DNA of 64,000 bases from the NCBI GenBank assembly GCA_949825065.1, contig OX463854.1, forward strand, positions 15,103,112-15,167,111, written 5' to 3'. The stretch is from Odontocerum albicorne. Lineage: Eukaryota; Arthropoda; Insecta; Trichoptera; Odontoceridae. Position numbers and translations under genes: made by a program. Below are positions 1 to 10,698 of the stretch, piece after piece; within the stretch, counting starts at the first letter, position 1, and the number at the start of each line of letters is the position of its first letter. The notes under the pieces were generated by a model. It was given only the letters and a program-made list of their open reading frames with translations, made no database searches and was not told the DNA's origin.

Positions 1-63
1 CACCGAAGAAAGATGATCGGAGCACACCTGCGTTTTTTTTCTCTTTGAAAGAATATATGTATA

Positions 64-215
64 TGTGTATGATCGAGGTCATAGGTATCCGTATACCCCC
101 GAAAACTAGGCGAAAAAATGGCTGTCATGCGAGGTGAGTAGCACACTCTGGGGTAAAATCGAAGATCTTCCGCACGATAGTGCAGTGTTTTACCGCGCGG
201 CCATGCATCTTTGAT
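64..215 (-). repeat. tRNA-derived SINE, family 2 (degenerate copy)
   Basis: This segment aligns by eye with 58350-58500. The shared blocks are a 'gtcataggtatcc' stretch, a 'ctaggcg' stretch, a 'gagtagcaca' stretch and the terminal 'gcggccatgca'. Read on the minus strand, the head begins with an A-box-like TGGCCGCACGG-type sequence. The better copy near 58.4 kb also has a B-box-like GGTTCGAAC-type sequence, which is damaged here. This is a Pol III type head without a coding region. Confidence 0.55.
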
Positions 216-1239
216 ATCCAGTTGGTTACTGTAAGAGGGGTATCGGTTGTTTGGAGAGAGATTGGACTGGACGGGATGGAAGAGGGAGAATCGGGTAGAA
301 ATCGATATAAGTGGAGATCTGCGTTGGTGCTGATGCAACTCCGATCTAAAAAGAGAAGGATAATACAATGATCATGATGTTGATTGTTTTTTCCTTCACT
401 GAAAGCAATATTTTCTACGCGGCTTCCGAATTTATTCTTAAAGCAATAATTGCACAGGAAAGCGTTGGAAAATTAAGTTATGCGTAAATAGTTTTACGCT
501 CAATTACACCACGAATTTAACTGTCATACAATATTTTTCATTGTTTAGAATAACAAGGCAATTGCATGATAGAACAGGATAAAAAAATACTGTTATCAGG
601 TTTGTGCGGATCGTGCACTAATTTTATGAAATCTCTTGATGAAAATAGTCGGTGCAAATCAAACTTGATAGTTCTCTCGAAACTCCAACTGGGATAATCT
701 ACTCGTATAACTTTATATACTCGTATTTCATATTCTATATGAAGGGTACGTTGATTGTGTATGTGTTCTTTTCCTGAAACTTTGACTTTCGGTTGTCTTT
801 TACGAGTAGTTGGTCATCTACTCGTATGAATACGGGGTCACGTAAATACTCGTATATCACAATATGGAGGATTCGACACTATTCATCATTTTCATCAACG
901 CATATCAGTGTTTTCTTCCTTTTATTCCTGATCTGACAACATTTTTCGTTCTGCAGATTTGTCGGATAATAGTATTTCTTATTCTTTACTTCAGAATTTT
1001 TATCCGGTTATTGCTCGAATAATCTTCATTTATACTCTGCGCAACATACGAATAGCTTTTGGTTTGTAATATATGCCCTTGTCTCGATTTCGTTAGTCAA
1101 ACACGATTTACTATTTTCATTTTGCTTTATATCGCGAAATCTATACCTCCATAAAATTATCGATCCGTAAGGCTACTAAAATAATGTACATAAACATTAT
1201 TTTTATAAGTGCAAAGTTGAAGGAAATCATATCCACTTT
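216..1239. other. No gene seen; AT-rich, probable G-alpha-o intron
   Basis: No exon or RNA gene could be recognised. The stretch is notable for a cluster of the octamer TACTCGTA and its complement near 700, 718, 789, 817 and 847. It probably lies in the first intron of the G-alpha-o gene, whose exon 1 is at 12.4 kb on the minus strand. That is an inference from gene orientation. Confidence 0.4.
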
Positions 1240-1410
1240 CGTTTCATATTACACTTTCATTGTACAACCTGATAGTTTAAGTTCCATGTGGTAATTTCTC
1301 CCGACCAAACAGAAAGAACAATTTCAATAAAATTGTGAACCAACGGGAATCAAAGCAACCTCTGAGCTGGAAGACAGGTGCCATGTCAACTAGGCCACAT
1401 AGGTCGTCTA
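1240..1410 (-). repeat. tRNA-derived SINE, family 1
   Basis: The right end reads, on the minus strand, as a tRNA-like head (gacctatgtggcctagttg, then a damaged B box around 'accaacgggaatcaaag'). The left part carries the family tail (tgtggtaatttctcccgacc). Copies at 7822-8033, 17549-17695, 30130-30232 and 63405-63620 share head and tail. Confidence 0.6.
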
Positions 1411-2697
1411 TTACTGATTTTTTTAAATATAGATATTTAACTAACCATAATTATGACATTTAAATTGGTTTTCTGCAGTGCCATTTAGTGTAGTCAGAGC
1501 AGTTTTCAAACATTAATTAATGCTGATATGTTATTCAATACATACTAAGTTGGTCGAATAATCTGCTATGTAAGAAATCCAATTTCCCAGTATGATGTCC
1601 CAGGGAGTAAGTTAGCTAGACAAGTTTGGTTTGCTCCGACTCAAATATTGAATATAAACCAATATCTTCCATACAGAAATCTCTTTCGAGGAACACATAC
1701 TTCTCTTGTTAGAAATACCATAGTTTGAATCACCCAAATTAAAGTAAAATTTTAAAAAATATCACCAGAAACAAGAAGCAGGAGGTTAATGATGGCAAAA
1801 GTACAAATTTATGTTATTTTCATTAAGTACACAATTTATTGTGTTTTTTTTTTCTTAATTAAGGTTTTAATTCAAACTATTTTGAAGATATTTTTTATTA
1901 TTTATGTAAAAGCGATTTTTAATCTGTAAAAAAGAAGGAAGAATATATTTGTGTTGAGATATGTAAGCTTGTCTATTGACATATGTTTATCATGTTTTTT
2001 TTTTCTTGCACGGCATACGGCCCTGGGCCTTGTGAGTCCTAGCCTCTTTGCAGAAATTAAGTATGTACTTCTTTTTTATGGCAAATTACGTGAACATGTT
2101 GATATTTTACAATAATATAAATAATTTTATTATAATATCTTGTATTTCTGTATTCTCTAGCACTCTAAATTACAATTGTATTTTTATTTTATTTTATTAA
2201 GTTGACAGTTAATAAATATATCAAAAAATAAATAATTTGCATTCGTGTATTTTGCAACCAAATATTTTAAATGTTTTTTCATCGATATCATTAAGTATTG
2301 GGTTCACAAAGAACCACCTCCATAATAATGGTATCAAACATATGCAGAATCAGAATTCGTCAATGGTGGTGATCCTCATCTTAACAAAATACATGGTCCA
2401 TACATCCGGTCGTCTAGCTCATGGCTGAGAATCGTAACCCCCATGATACCCTTAGACAACCTCTTCTCGACCCGTATCTGCATTCCGCGGTTCGAAGGGC
2501 AGTTGATAAGCATAGTTCTGTTGCGTCTCTCACTTGGTCAGACTAACGCGTTAGGATTATTCATCTTATGCTTCGTCCTTCCATGCTTCCAGTGACCACA
2601 AGCCTCTCCAAACTGTCTTCTTGGCCACAAGCGATGTATCTAAAGAATCATAAACAGGGTAATGCGCATGCATGGAGGGAGCCAGGAAACACTTGAT
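1411..2697. other. No gene seen; AT-rich, with an unassigned GC-richer patch at 2425-2690
   Basis: The first kilobase is AT-rich, with homopolymer runs. About 2425-2690 is distinctly richer in GC and reads like an old coding or transposon fragment on the minus strand, but every frame is broken and no domain could be named. Confidence 0.35.
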
Positions 2698-2985
2698 CAT
2701 ATCGCCTGTTGAGAATCATAGTGGCGAAACTACAAAAAATAAATTTTCGAGTAGTAATAGTAGTAAAAATAAATTTTCGAGCTGGAAGACTTCCAAATGG
2801 CACTAAAATGACTCATTTTTTACGTGCGTAAGTATATTTCAACTCCTTGAAGTGTCAAGGAGTTGAAATATACTTTCGCCACTTACGCACGTAAAAAAGG
2901 AGTCATTTTAGTGCCATTTAGAAGTCTTAACTCGAAAATTAATTTTTTTGTAGTTTCGCCACTATGATTCTCAACAGGCGATATG
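2698..2985. mobile_element. Palindromic foldback element
   Basis: The segment is one long hairpin. The outer ends are the inverted pair CATATCGCCTGTTGAGAATC and its complement. The arms remain complementary almost to the centre at about 2850 (aactccttgaagtgtcaaggagtt). The left arm has an extra duplicated piece (aaataaattttcgag occurs twice around a TAGTAATAGTAGTA spacer), so the two arms differ by roughly 30 bases. There is no coding capacity. It is best described as a foldback-type or MITE-like element; the superfamily is unknown. Confidence 0.75.
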
Positions 2986-3055
2986 TTCATCGAACGCCTT
3001 TAACGTAGTGCATATTATTTTCATCTCTCCCTGTCAATGTGTCTCTTCTTATATA

Positions 3056-3998
3056 CGAGGCGTATCCAGAAAGTAAGTGTACTGAGGCTCTCACGACCGG
3101 ATGGATTTTATTTTCGACATGTTGGCTACACTTCCGTGTAGCCTGACCCTTCCCCTCCACAACGAGACCGGTTCGAGGTCAGTACGTTGAGAAGTGTCGA
3201 CGCGACAACACGTTTCGTGAAAAATGTCAATCCAATCTCCCGCCGAGTGCGAAATACGCGGCGTCATCCGTTATCTCGTTTGGAAGGGAAAACCTCCGGT
3301 TGAGGTTTATAATGAGGTGAAAACTGCATATGGTGATAAAGCTATGAATCGTACGAGTGTGTACAAGTGGTGTCGCGAGTTTAAAAACGGTCGTACGTCT
3401 GTGCATGATGATCAGAGGAGCGGAAGACCTTCAATTGTGACTGACGAAATTGGGGAAAATATCGAAAATGCGCTCCGTGACGATCGCAGATTGAATATAT
3501 GCCTCAAGGGGAGACCATCAACTCTGCAAAATACTGTGGGACCCTAAAAAAATTGCGGAGGGCGATTCAGAACAAGAGGAGAGGCATGCTGACAAAGGGA
3601 GTCTGCCTGCTGCACGACAATGCCAGACCACACACGGCCAACGCCATGAAGGAACTGCTCGCCTCGTTTAAATGGGATGTCCTGAACCATCCCGCGCATT
3701 CCCCTGACCTAGACCTCTCTTTACCTCCCTGAAGCTGCACATGGGTGGGAAAAGGTTTTCAACCGACGAGGAGGTAAATGAGGAGGTGGAGAAGTGGACG
3801 GAGGGGTTGGCGGAAAACTACTTCGAGGAAGGCATCAAAAAGTTGATACCCCGCTTCACCACCTGCATTGAGAGGAATGGCGACTATGTCGAAAAATAGC
3901 TTACATATGTACTACGGTAATCACGTAATTTTTTTGTTTAAATAAAAAAAATTGTAACCTACAAAAATTCAGCACACTTACTTTCTTGACTTACCTAG
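3056..3998 (+). mobile_element. Mariner family A, copy 1 (internally deleted, dead)
   Basis: Terminal sequence cgaggcgtatccagaaagta at the left and a degraded complement at the right are flanked by TA. The transposase starts at 3224 (MSIQSPAECEIRG) and keeps about 90 residues of the two-helix-turn-helix DNA-binding half. It then jumps at about 3495 ('gattgaatatatgcc') into the catalytic half (KLRRAIQNKRRGM, HDNARPH). A second small deletion at about 3710 removes the PSDYY block carrying the third catalytic Asp of DD34D. Copies 2 and 3 at 30400 and 60877 lack different segments. The element cannot encode a working transposase. Confidence 0.85.
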
Positions 3999-4459
3999 TA
4001 CCTTAATTCGTCATAGATATACACTAATTTAAAATTTTCTCCTAAAATTATAAAAACTTTTGACCTTAGTCAAAATAATGTATATTTAATATTTTATTTT
4101 CCTTTCTTCTCTTCTGTCATTGGGAGAAATCATTATTGAGTACGAATAAGATGAATTGCCTTATTATTTAAAAAAAATGGTTTCCCAGTAAATTAAATTA
4201 ACACGCAGTGTTAACATTTCGATATATACCATGGATTATTGTAATTCATTCTGGTCTGCCTTATTAGCTAAGTTCTTGACTCCAGTCTGTTAGCAATACA
4301 GCTGCTTGCTAGGTTGATATACTCGTATGGTAGTCATAAATATTGTCATATCAGTTCACTTTTTAAAAGTCTACATCGACTCAAGTGTCGCGAACGGATT
4401 GATTTCAAACTTTGACTCTTTGTATTCAAGTCCCTTAATGAGATGTCTTTATTGTACGA
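3999..4459. other. No gene seen
   Basis: AT-rich spacer between two mariner remnants. No recognisable exon, RNA gene or repeat. Confidence 0.4.
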
Positions 4460-5474
4460 GCGGATGACCCATCAATTCGATGTTTTGAGTGCTCAAAAAG
4501 TCACTTGTTTGAGCCGATGTGTAAGAGCTCGCATTGTCGTGGTGGAGAATGATCCGTCTTCGGCGGTTGGTTTTCCTCATTTCTTCGCAAATTTTCCGTA
4601 TTTCTGGCAAACAAATGGTTGTGTACCATTCAAAATTGACCGTACGACGTTTCACTAAAGGCACTGTTGCGACATGACCATTTATACCGAAGAAACAAGC
4701 CACCATTTGCTTCGAAGTGCTTCGTGCGTGAACAACTTTTTGTGTGATTTGGCTCGTCTTGAAAGACCCATACAGTCGACTTCTATTTAGTTTCTGGCTC
4801 ATATGCATAGATCCATGATTCGTCGTCTGTCACAATCTTATAGACGTCTTTTGAAGCACCACGATCGAATTTTTTCAACGTTTCTTTGGATCAATCGACA
4901 CGAGCCTATTTTTGAGCGATTGTAAAATTATGCGGTATCCAAAGCGAACAAATCTTTTTGACGGCCAAATGTTCATGCAATATTGAATGTATGCAAGTGG
5001 AACTAATACCCAAACATACCTCAATCTCACGATAAGTCACATGACGATCTTGCAATATCAGTTCCCGCACAGCATCGATGTTTTCTGGCACAACAACCGA
5101 TTTTGGACGACCTTCACAAACTTCGTCCTGGAGCAAACTACGACCACGAATGAATTCGGAAAACCAGCGAAACACAGTCGCCCAAAATGGTGCTTCATTA
5201 CCAAAAGTCGAAGCGAGTTGATGGGCACACTGTTGTTGAGTTAGTCCACGTCGAAAATCATAAAAAAATCATCACACGTAAATGTTCACGATTTAATTCC
5301 CGTTTTGGCCGAGAGGAGTTTTTCAAGTCACTGTAAACAACACAAATAGCACTCGTATGACAAAACTTTCTGAGCACGTATACCATTAAAAACGCCAAAC
5401 TTTACGATTCTGATGTCAGATCTGACGCATGGTGTTGGTGTTGCCATATCTCAACACTTAAGTAGCAACCCTCG
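4460..5474 (-). mobile_element. Mariner family B, copy 1 (3' truncated, dead)
   Basis: On the minus strand the terminus cgagggttgctacttaagtg sits at 5474 next to TA. The transposase pieces (WFSEFIRGRSLLQDE, VTYREIEVCLGISS, ILHEHLAVKKICS, HHDNASSYTSAQTSDFL) match the copy at 45082-46359. Homology stops at about 4460, just before the SPDLAPND block, so the third catalytic Asp and the distal inverted repeat are missing. The reading frame is also interrupted. Flanking DNA at 5475-5804 is duplicated at the other copy. Confidence 0.85.
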
Positions 5475-5804
5475 TATGTTACACAAGAATTTAAGTAAAA
5501 GTATTAGTGGTGCTACTTTATAGCTACTCTTAAGACAATTACGCTACTTGTAATACTTAACGACTCTGCTAATTAATGCTTAATATGGTACAAGTTAGCT
5601 CAATAATTTAAGTTAATTCTGTTATTTGATCAACATGATTTAATAACTATTTGCAAAAAGATCCACAAGATACTTCAGAACTAGTGAATTACTTTTTACC
5701 AAGCATAATTTCATGCCTGAGATCTTGGCCATAAGACTCTAAATAAAAATTCTGTCATAAAAATCTATTTAAATATAGCTTTATTAATTATGGAAGCAAC
5801 CTAT
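5475..5804 (-). repeat. Inverted duplicate of 44758-45081 (mariner B flank)
   Basis: The reverse complement of this stretch matches 44758-45081 with about ten mismatches in about 300 bases by eye. It directly abuts the mariner B terminus in both places. It has no coding content. See the matching finding for the interpretation as a duplication that carried the mariner along. Confidence 0.85.
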
Positions 5805-7247
5805 GTATCAGAGCGCACCTCGGCTCTCCGTGGGTATACCTAAACTATTGGACTATTCAATTTCTCCCTGGTCATGGGAACTTTAATGGTAAACTCATTA
5901 ACTTCAATCTTTCCCTTCGCCCTGTTGTAATTTTTGCAGTTATCTTTTGTGTCATTGAATCAATAATTTTCGATGGCAACTCGCCCTTACATCGGTTCAT
6001 CTTCGGACCGATTGGCTACTCTAATCTAGTGACGTCAAATGATAGTTTCGCTGCATTCAAAATTTTCTGTGAAAGTACTGGCAACTTGCTAGGCTATTTG
6101 AACTCCAAACTTTAATACGTCATGAGAATATTTATTGCGCTACGAGTCATTTTCTTTCACCCATGATGTTGGGTCTTATGCCTGTCGTCGCTACTATTCT
6201 TGTTACATTTAGGTGTGTCGCCACCGGAGAAGGAGTCACTTTGAGTAGTTCCTTCTTGGTTGCTACGTGACGTCGTTCTCATAAAAAAATAAAGAAGATT
6301 TCAATATTTTAGTGTAGATCGCGCTGGATTGACACTTATTTTGTCCCCCCATGACAACGTAAGTGGTGGTGGGATCGAACTGAACTGTCTCCATTGTATA
6401 TTTCGAATGTGTGTCTCAGGGATGTTGCTTCAAAAATGAGTAGAACTTAGAGTCAATTTCGTCTTTATCGAATAAATTGATAGTTCCGAATTTTTACCGT
6501 TGCTCGTCCTGTGGGGGGAATGGTCTGACTTTAAGTGTTAGATATATGGGTGGTGTGTGCAGCTTTAGGGAGTATTTAAAGACAACCATTTTTGGAAAGT
6601 CCTTTTTAAAATTTATGATTATAATGAACACTATACACATACACTACACCTAAAACTGAATGTATTATTATCAAATATCGGAAGATCTACAAAGGTTTTT
6701 TTTTTGTAACTCGTTTACCCTCGGTAAGTTTTTTTATCTACCACCTTCCTATCCTCATACTCAACTTATCTTTATTTATTTTGTAATATTTTTAATAGCC
6801 CAATATTAGTGGGTTTGACTTGTGAATTAGAGCGCCGTTGAGGAGCATTTGCTATTTAATCACTTTCAAAGGAATACACATAACATAGTTTGAGTAAAGT
6901 GGTTGCCTCTTTCCCAAAGAACTTTTTACTTTGAAAATCTGATCTCAAAATAATTTATTATCTTTAAATTTCATGAGATAGTGGACCTGAGCTTCTATTT
7001 TTTTCTTTACTAAAACAAATGCGAAAGCTGCCCAGTTTAGATTAACTGATTTCATATTCAATTATTTATTTTTATTCTTCACTCGAAAAAAAAATTGCTA
7101 CGGGAAGATTTTCGGGTCATTTACTTGTTAACTTTTTTTAAATAAACGGTTACGAGACATTTAGTTAATAATATAAGAAAATAACAAATACAAAGACATG
7201 CATTAATAAGAGAACAATTCAATATAAAAATGGAACAATCTCACAAA
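5805..7247. other. No gene seen
   Basis: AT-rich DNA with short GC-richer islands (for example 6165-6290) but no open exon with splice sites that I could recognise. It probably lies in the G-alpha-o intron. Confidence 0.35.
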
Positions 7248-7541
7248 TCATAACAGTTCAGATTGATGAATTGCAGGGAAAGTTGGTCGCTTAATAGAAT
7301 ATTTTTGTTGCATGGGCCTGGAGGCAGTTCGCAAATAGATTAATTGAACAAGATCAGAACAATCATAATAAGAATTGATAACTTTATATAGTATTGGTAC
7401 CAATAAGTCCAATAATTTCCTTCTGTCAAACAATGTTGTCAAGTTTAAGAGCTTCATCAAATGTTCGTTGTTCAATTCTTCGCGAGATAAATGGAATTTA
7501 TAGTTTATAAATTTAACAAATCGACGCTTCATTCCCTTCAA
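7248..7541 (-). pseudogene. LINE reverse transcriptase C-terminal fragment (Jockey/CR1-like)
   Basis: A 97-codon open stretch reads MKGMKRRFVKFINYK and then FDRRKLLDLLVPILYKVIN, followed by YDCSDLVQLIYLR. The pattern R-R-x-L-x-D-L-x-x-L-Y-K-(I/V)-(I/L)-N then CxxLxxxIxLRxxSR is the usual region after the reverse transcriptase domain in Jockey/CR1-type LINEs. The rest of the ORF is missing. Assignment to a specific clade is uncertain. Confidence 0.6.
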
Positions 7542-7821
7542 TCCGCCATAATAGGGTGATCATAGAGGTGAGTTGGTAAATAAAACCAGCGTTTTATTTA
7601 ACAAGGTTATATAACTGCATTCTCCCAAACCGAATAATGCATTCACTCTAAGAGAACAGCTGTACCTTAAAACTCAATTTGATACCATTACTTGTTCTAT
7701 TTTCATGTATTTCAACATTGGCCAAATATAGAGCTTACTTGCTTAACAGTCTGGCGTCCCGGGATCAATTCCCGGGGTATCCCATGTTGTTTACCAAAAA
7801 CCTTCATACTTCAGAATAGTA

Positions 7822-8033
7822 TTGTATCGTATTACACTTTCACTACATACAGTACAACCTGACGGGTGTATTGCCATATGGTAATCTCTTCTAACTAATC
7901 AGACAGGTGTTAAACAAGTCTTAAGTGTAAACCAGACTGAGATATTTTACAAAAGAATTATTAGCAACGGGAATCGAAACCCGCAACCCTCAGTTTGGAT
8001 AACAGGCATCTTACTAACTAGGCTATGGATGTC
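7822..8033 (-). repeat. tRNA-derived SINE, family 1 (best-preserved full copy)
   Basis: Minus-strand reading: a tRNA-like head ending at 8033 with an A box around 'tggcctagttagtaagatg'-type sequence and a B box in 'gcgggtttcgattcccgtt'. A middle part 'cttaagactt' follows, then the tail gtctgattagttagaagaga with 'accatatggcaatacacc'. The tail resembles the 3' end of the LINE at 43855-44275. Confidence 0.7.
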
Positions 8034-8339
8034 GTATTATTATACTTGTAACATACTTGGTAGCTATCTTAGATAGTTATATTTTGCTACTTTTTATTTA
8101 TTTATGCAAAAGGTAGCCCTTAACATACCTGAATCGGCGTTGAGGAGCGTGGCCGAGAGACAAGTTTGTCTTCGGTCCCATTGATCTATTCTTCGAACTT
8201 AGACACACTGGAACTCGCGGTTCTCATCGCACGTGTTGAAAAAATACCCCATGCGTGAAGAGACAACTACACTATTTTACGCCTAGAACGTGTAAGTATA
8301 ATTATCGAAAGAATTATTTTATAAGACGAAATCCTTTTT

Positions 8340-8420
8340 TTTTCGGGTACAAGCGGAAATTGAACTAAAAAAGCAGATGAGTGTTAAACGTTTTTCTAAC
8401 TAGGCCACGGAGGTTATCGT
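8340..8420 (-). repeat. SINE family 1 head fragment
   Basis: The stretch 'ctaactaggccacggaggttatcgtc' at the right, with a degraded B-box region to its left (ggaaattgaact), matches the tRNA-like head of the other family 1 copies. The tail is not recognisable. Confidence 0.45.
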
Positions 8421-10000
8421 CTGGATATTCAAGATTTCGTTTCTAAACAGTTCTTTATGAAGAGTTGTTAGTTTCAATAAGCTTTGAAATTTCTATTCAA
8501 TAATTTTAATCGTTTTCGTTTTACGAGTACAATCAAATTATTGTAAAAACCTCTTTCTAAATGTCTTTAGGGTTTTTAGATTAAAATTTCACGACTCTTT
8601 TTCAAACACAATCATTATATTTACAACTTTTTATCATTTTAATTTAATTTTTTAAATTGGTTTTACTGCTTTGGTTTAATTATCCGATTGAATGATTATT
8701 TTTAATATTTTTTATTGATATATTCACTGTGGCTTAGTTAACTGCACGATTCTAAACACCATCTATACGAACACCAACCACCTACCATGCGCCTGAAATC
8801 TTTAAACATATTTTCTATATCCACGAAAGACGAAAGCACTGAACCTACCCTTTCTTCTATGAAAGCTTCACAATAGGCTAAGAGGTTTTTTTTTTCTTAT
8901 AATAAGAGAGGCTTGAAAATAAACACATCAAAGACAAAATGTATTCTCAGAAAAAAAAAGTACAGACAAGGGTACCTTGTATTAGATGGACATATAACAT
9001 AGTTGCTCTAGGGGGAAGCTGATACTCGTATCATGAATATTTTACCACCAAGAATATTTCTCAATGTGACACCATCCATTAAATTTCTACGTTAACGTTT
9101 AACTTCGATACAGCAATGCTTAGTATACACTCGTATGTCTTTTGGTGCCTTATTAACTATGTTTTCTGTTCCAGCTCGCCGTTCAATATCTCGTTCTAAC
9201 TTTTCGTCATCTAAGAACATACACATACTTCCCGATTTGCGTAGTTTTTCTAATCTTTCATTGGTCACCCGAATGTCGCATTTACTTTCCTTTTACCCTT
9301 TTCAGTTACCATGATGACTTAGATCTTTGCAGCATTCATTCTCAAGTCTTTTCGTTCGTTGTTTCATTCTGGGGTCATATATTTTGTTCAGAACTGCTGC
9401 TTCTAAGGTGAAGATATATATGATAATCACCAACCTCCAAAGAGGAGAGGAACTTTAAAGAAGAAAGACGGCTAAGGGTGAGTTTCAGGTGGGAAGAATC
9501 CGTAGTATTCGAGGGGAGCAACATGGCGCGAGGTTCGAAACAGTGACCATTTTGGCAGAACTCCAGCGATCATTCACTTCCAATTCCATATAAGATCTAA
9601 AAAAGCGATGTTGTGTCCTTAAATATCTAAAAACACGTTAAATACCCACATTTTACGTGTTTTGAGATATTTGAGGGAGTACTTTTTTATCTATATATTT
9701 ACTATATATACCACATTGCAATAAGTTTCCAGGTTGTACTGTAACAATGAACATCTAACAAAATACAATATATACAAATTATTATTATACGAGTATTTTC
9801 TTTTCTAGGTTCTGCTGAATTCGTAACACCTCAGAACAAAGAGATGCTTTATGAAAAAAATATAAAATAAATATTAAATAGAACTTTTAAGTATACATAT
9901 ACGAGTTAATTAAAAAGAAACATTTACCAAGTTGAAAAATCAGCCAAGTTTAAAAATCTTTATGCAGACAATAATAATTTATTATTTTTTCATTATCGCC
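8421..10000. other. No gene seen; contains a SINE family 2 fragment at about 9470-9575
   Basis: Mostly AT-rich intron-like DNA. Around 9470-9575 the blocks 'gaggggagcaacatggcgcg' and 'aggttcgaaacagtgaccat' match the middle of the family 2 SINE at 58350-58500. TACTCGTA octamers occur near 9025 and 9785. Confidence 0.4.
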
Positions 10001-10095
10001 ATATATGTACGTTCCATCAGGAACACAGGGATGCCATAAAACGCCTCCATCTAAGTCGGTCCACAACATGGTACATACTTCTCGTACTTCGAAGT
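10001..10095 (-). repeat. Short dispersed repeat R, copy 1
   Basis: The block 'ccatcaggaacacagggatg' followed by 'ccataaaacgcctcc' recurs at 43335-43400 and 52630-52700. The three copies share only about 60 bases at moderate identity. No ORF survives; it may be a LINE tail or a short SINE. Confidence 0.5.
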
Positions 10096-10267
10096 CGTGG
10101 CTGAACAATTTCTTATGGCTATTGTCACCATTTATTTAAAGGGCGTTGGGGATTAACTCAACGGGCTTGCGACCTGGAGGAAACCTAAGGACTGCTCATC
10201 CTGGATTTTTATTTGCGAATATCTTAGACTACCTGAAAAATAAAGAGGTCGTATTCGCCTAAGTCAT

Positions 10268-10698
10268 TGTTTCTTAACCTTTGGGTCGCGACCTAAAATT
10301 GGCAATTGGCATTTTGAATCGGTCGCCAAATATTTTCAATAATAATATTTTTGTATTATAACATACAACACGTTACAGAAATCATTTTTAAAATGTCGAA
10401 AGAATTCTTCAGGATGTTCAACTCTAAATATAACAGAAACCAAATTATGAAATATACTGGATACTGAAGATAACCTAGAAAATGCAGCCTATCCAATATA
10501 ACACCAAGATTTGATAAGGTTTCGAAACGTATTCAATGCCAAGGTTCATAAAATATAAGTTAAGTAATTTTTATTATTAAAATATACAATATATTTCATT
10601 TTAATCTGTATGTGTTATCTATTAACCTTTACTTGGGTCGCTAAACCTAAACTAATATCGTAATCTGGATGACGGCTCAAAAAGGTTAAGTAACACTG
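10268..10698. mobile_element. Non-autonomous hAT-like element
   Basis: The left end cattgtttcttaacctttgg and the right end 'aaaaaggttaagtaacactg' are inverted repeats of the common hAT form (CAGTGTTTCTTAACCTTT). The flanking 8-mers do not match well, so a target duplication is not proven. The interior is AT-rich and non-coding. Confidence 0.6.

Noticed and set aside
3224..3897. SETMAR-like host gene
   Set aside because: Such transposase text is often annotated as SETMAR-like in insects, but there is no SET domain here and mariner ends and TA sites surround it.
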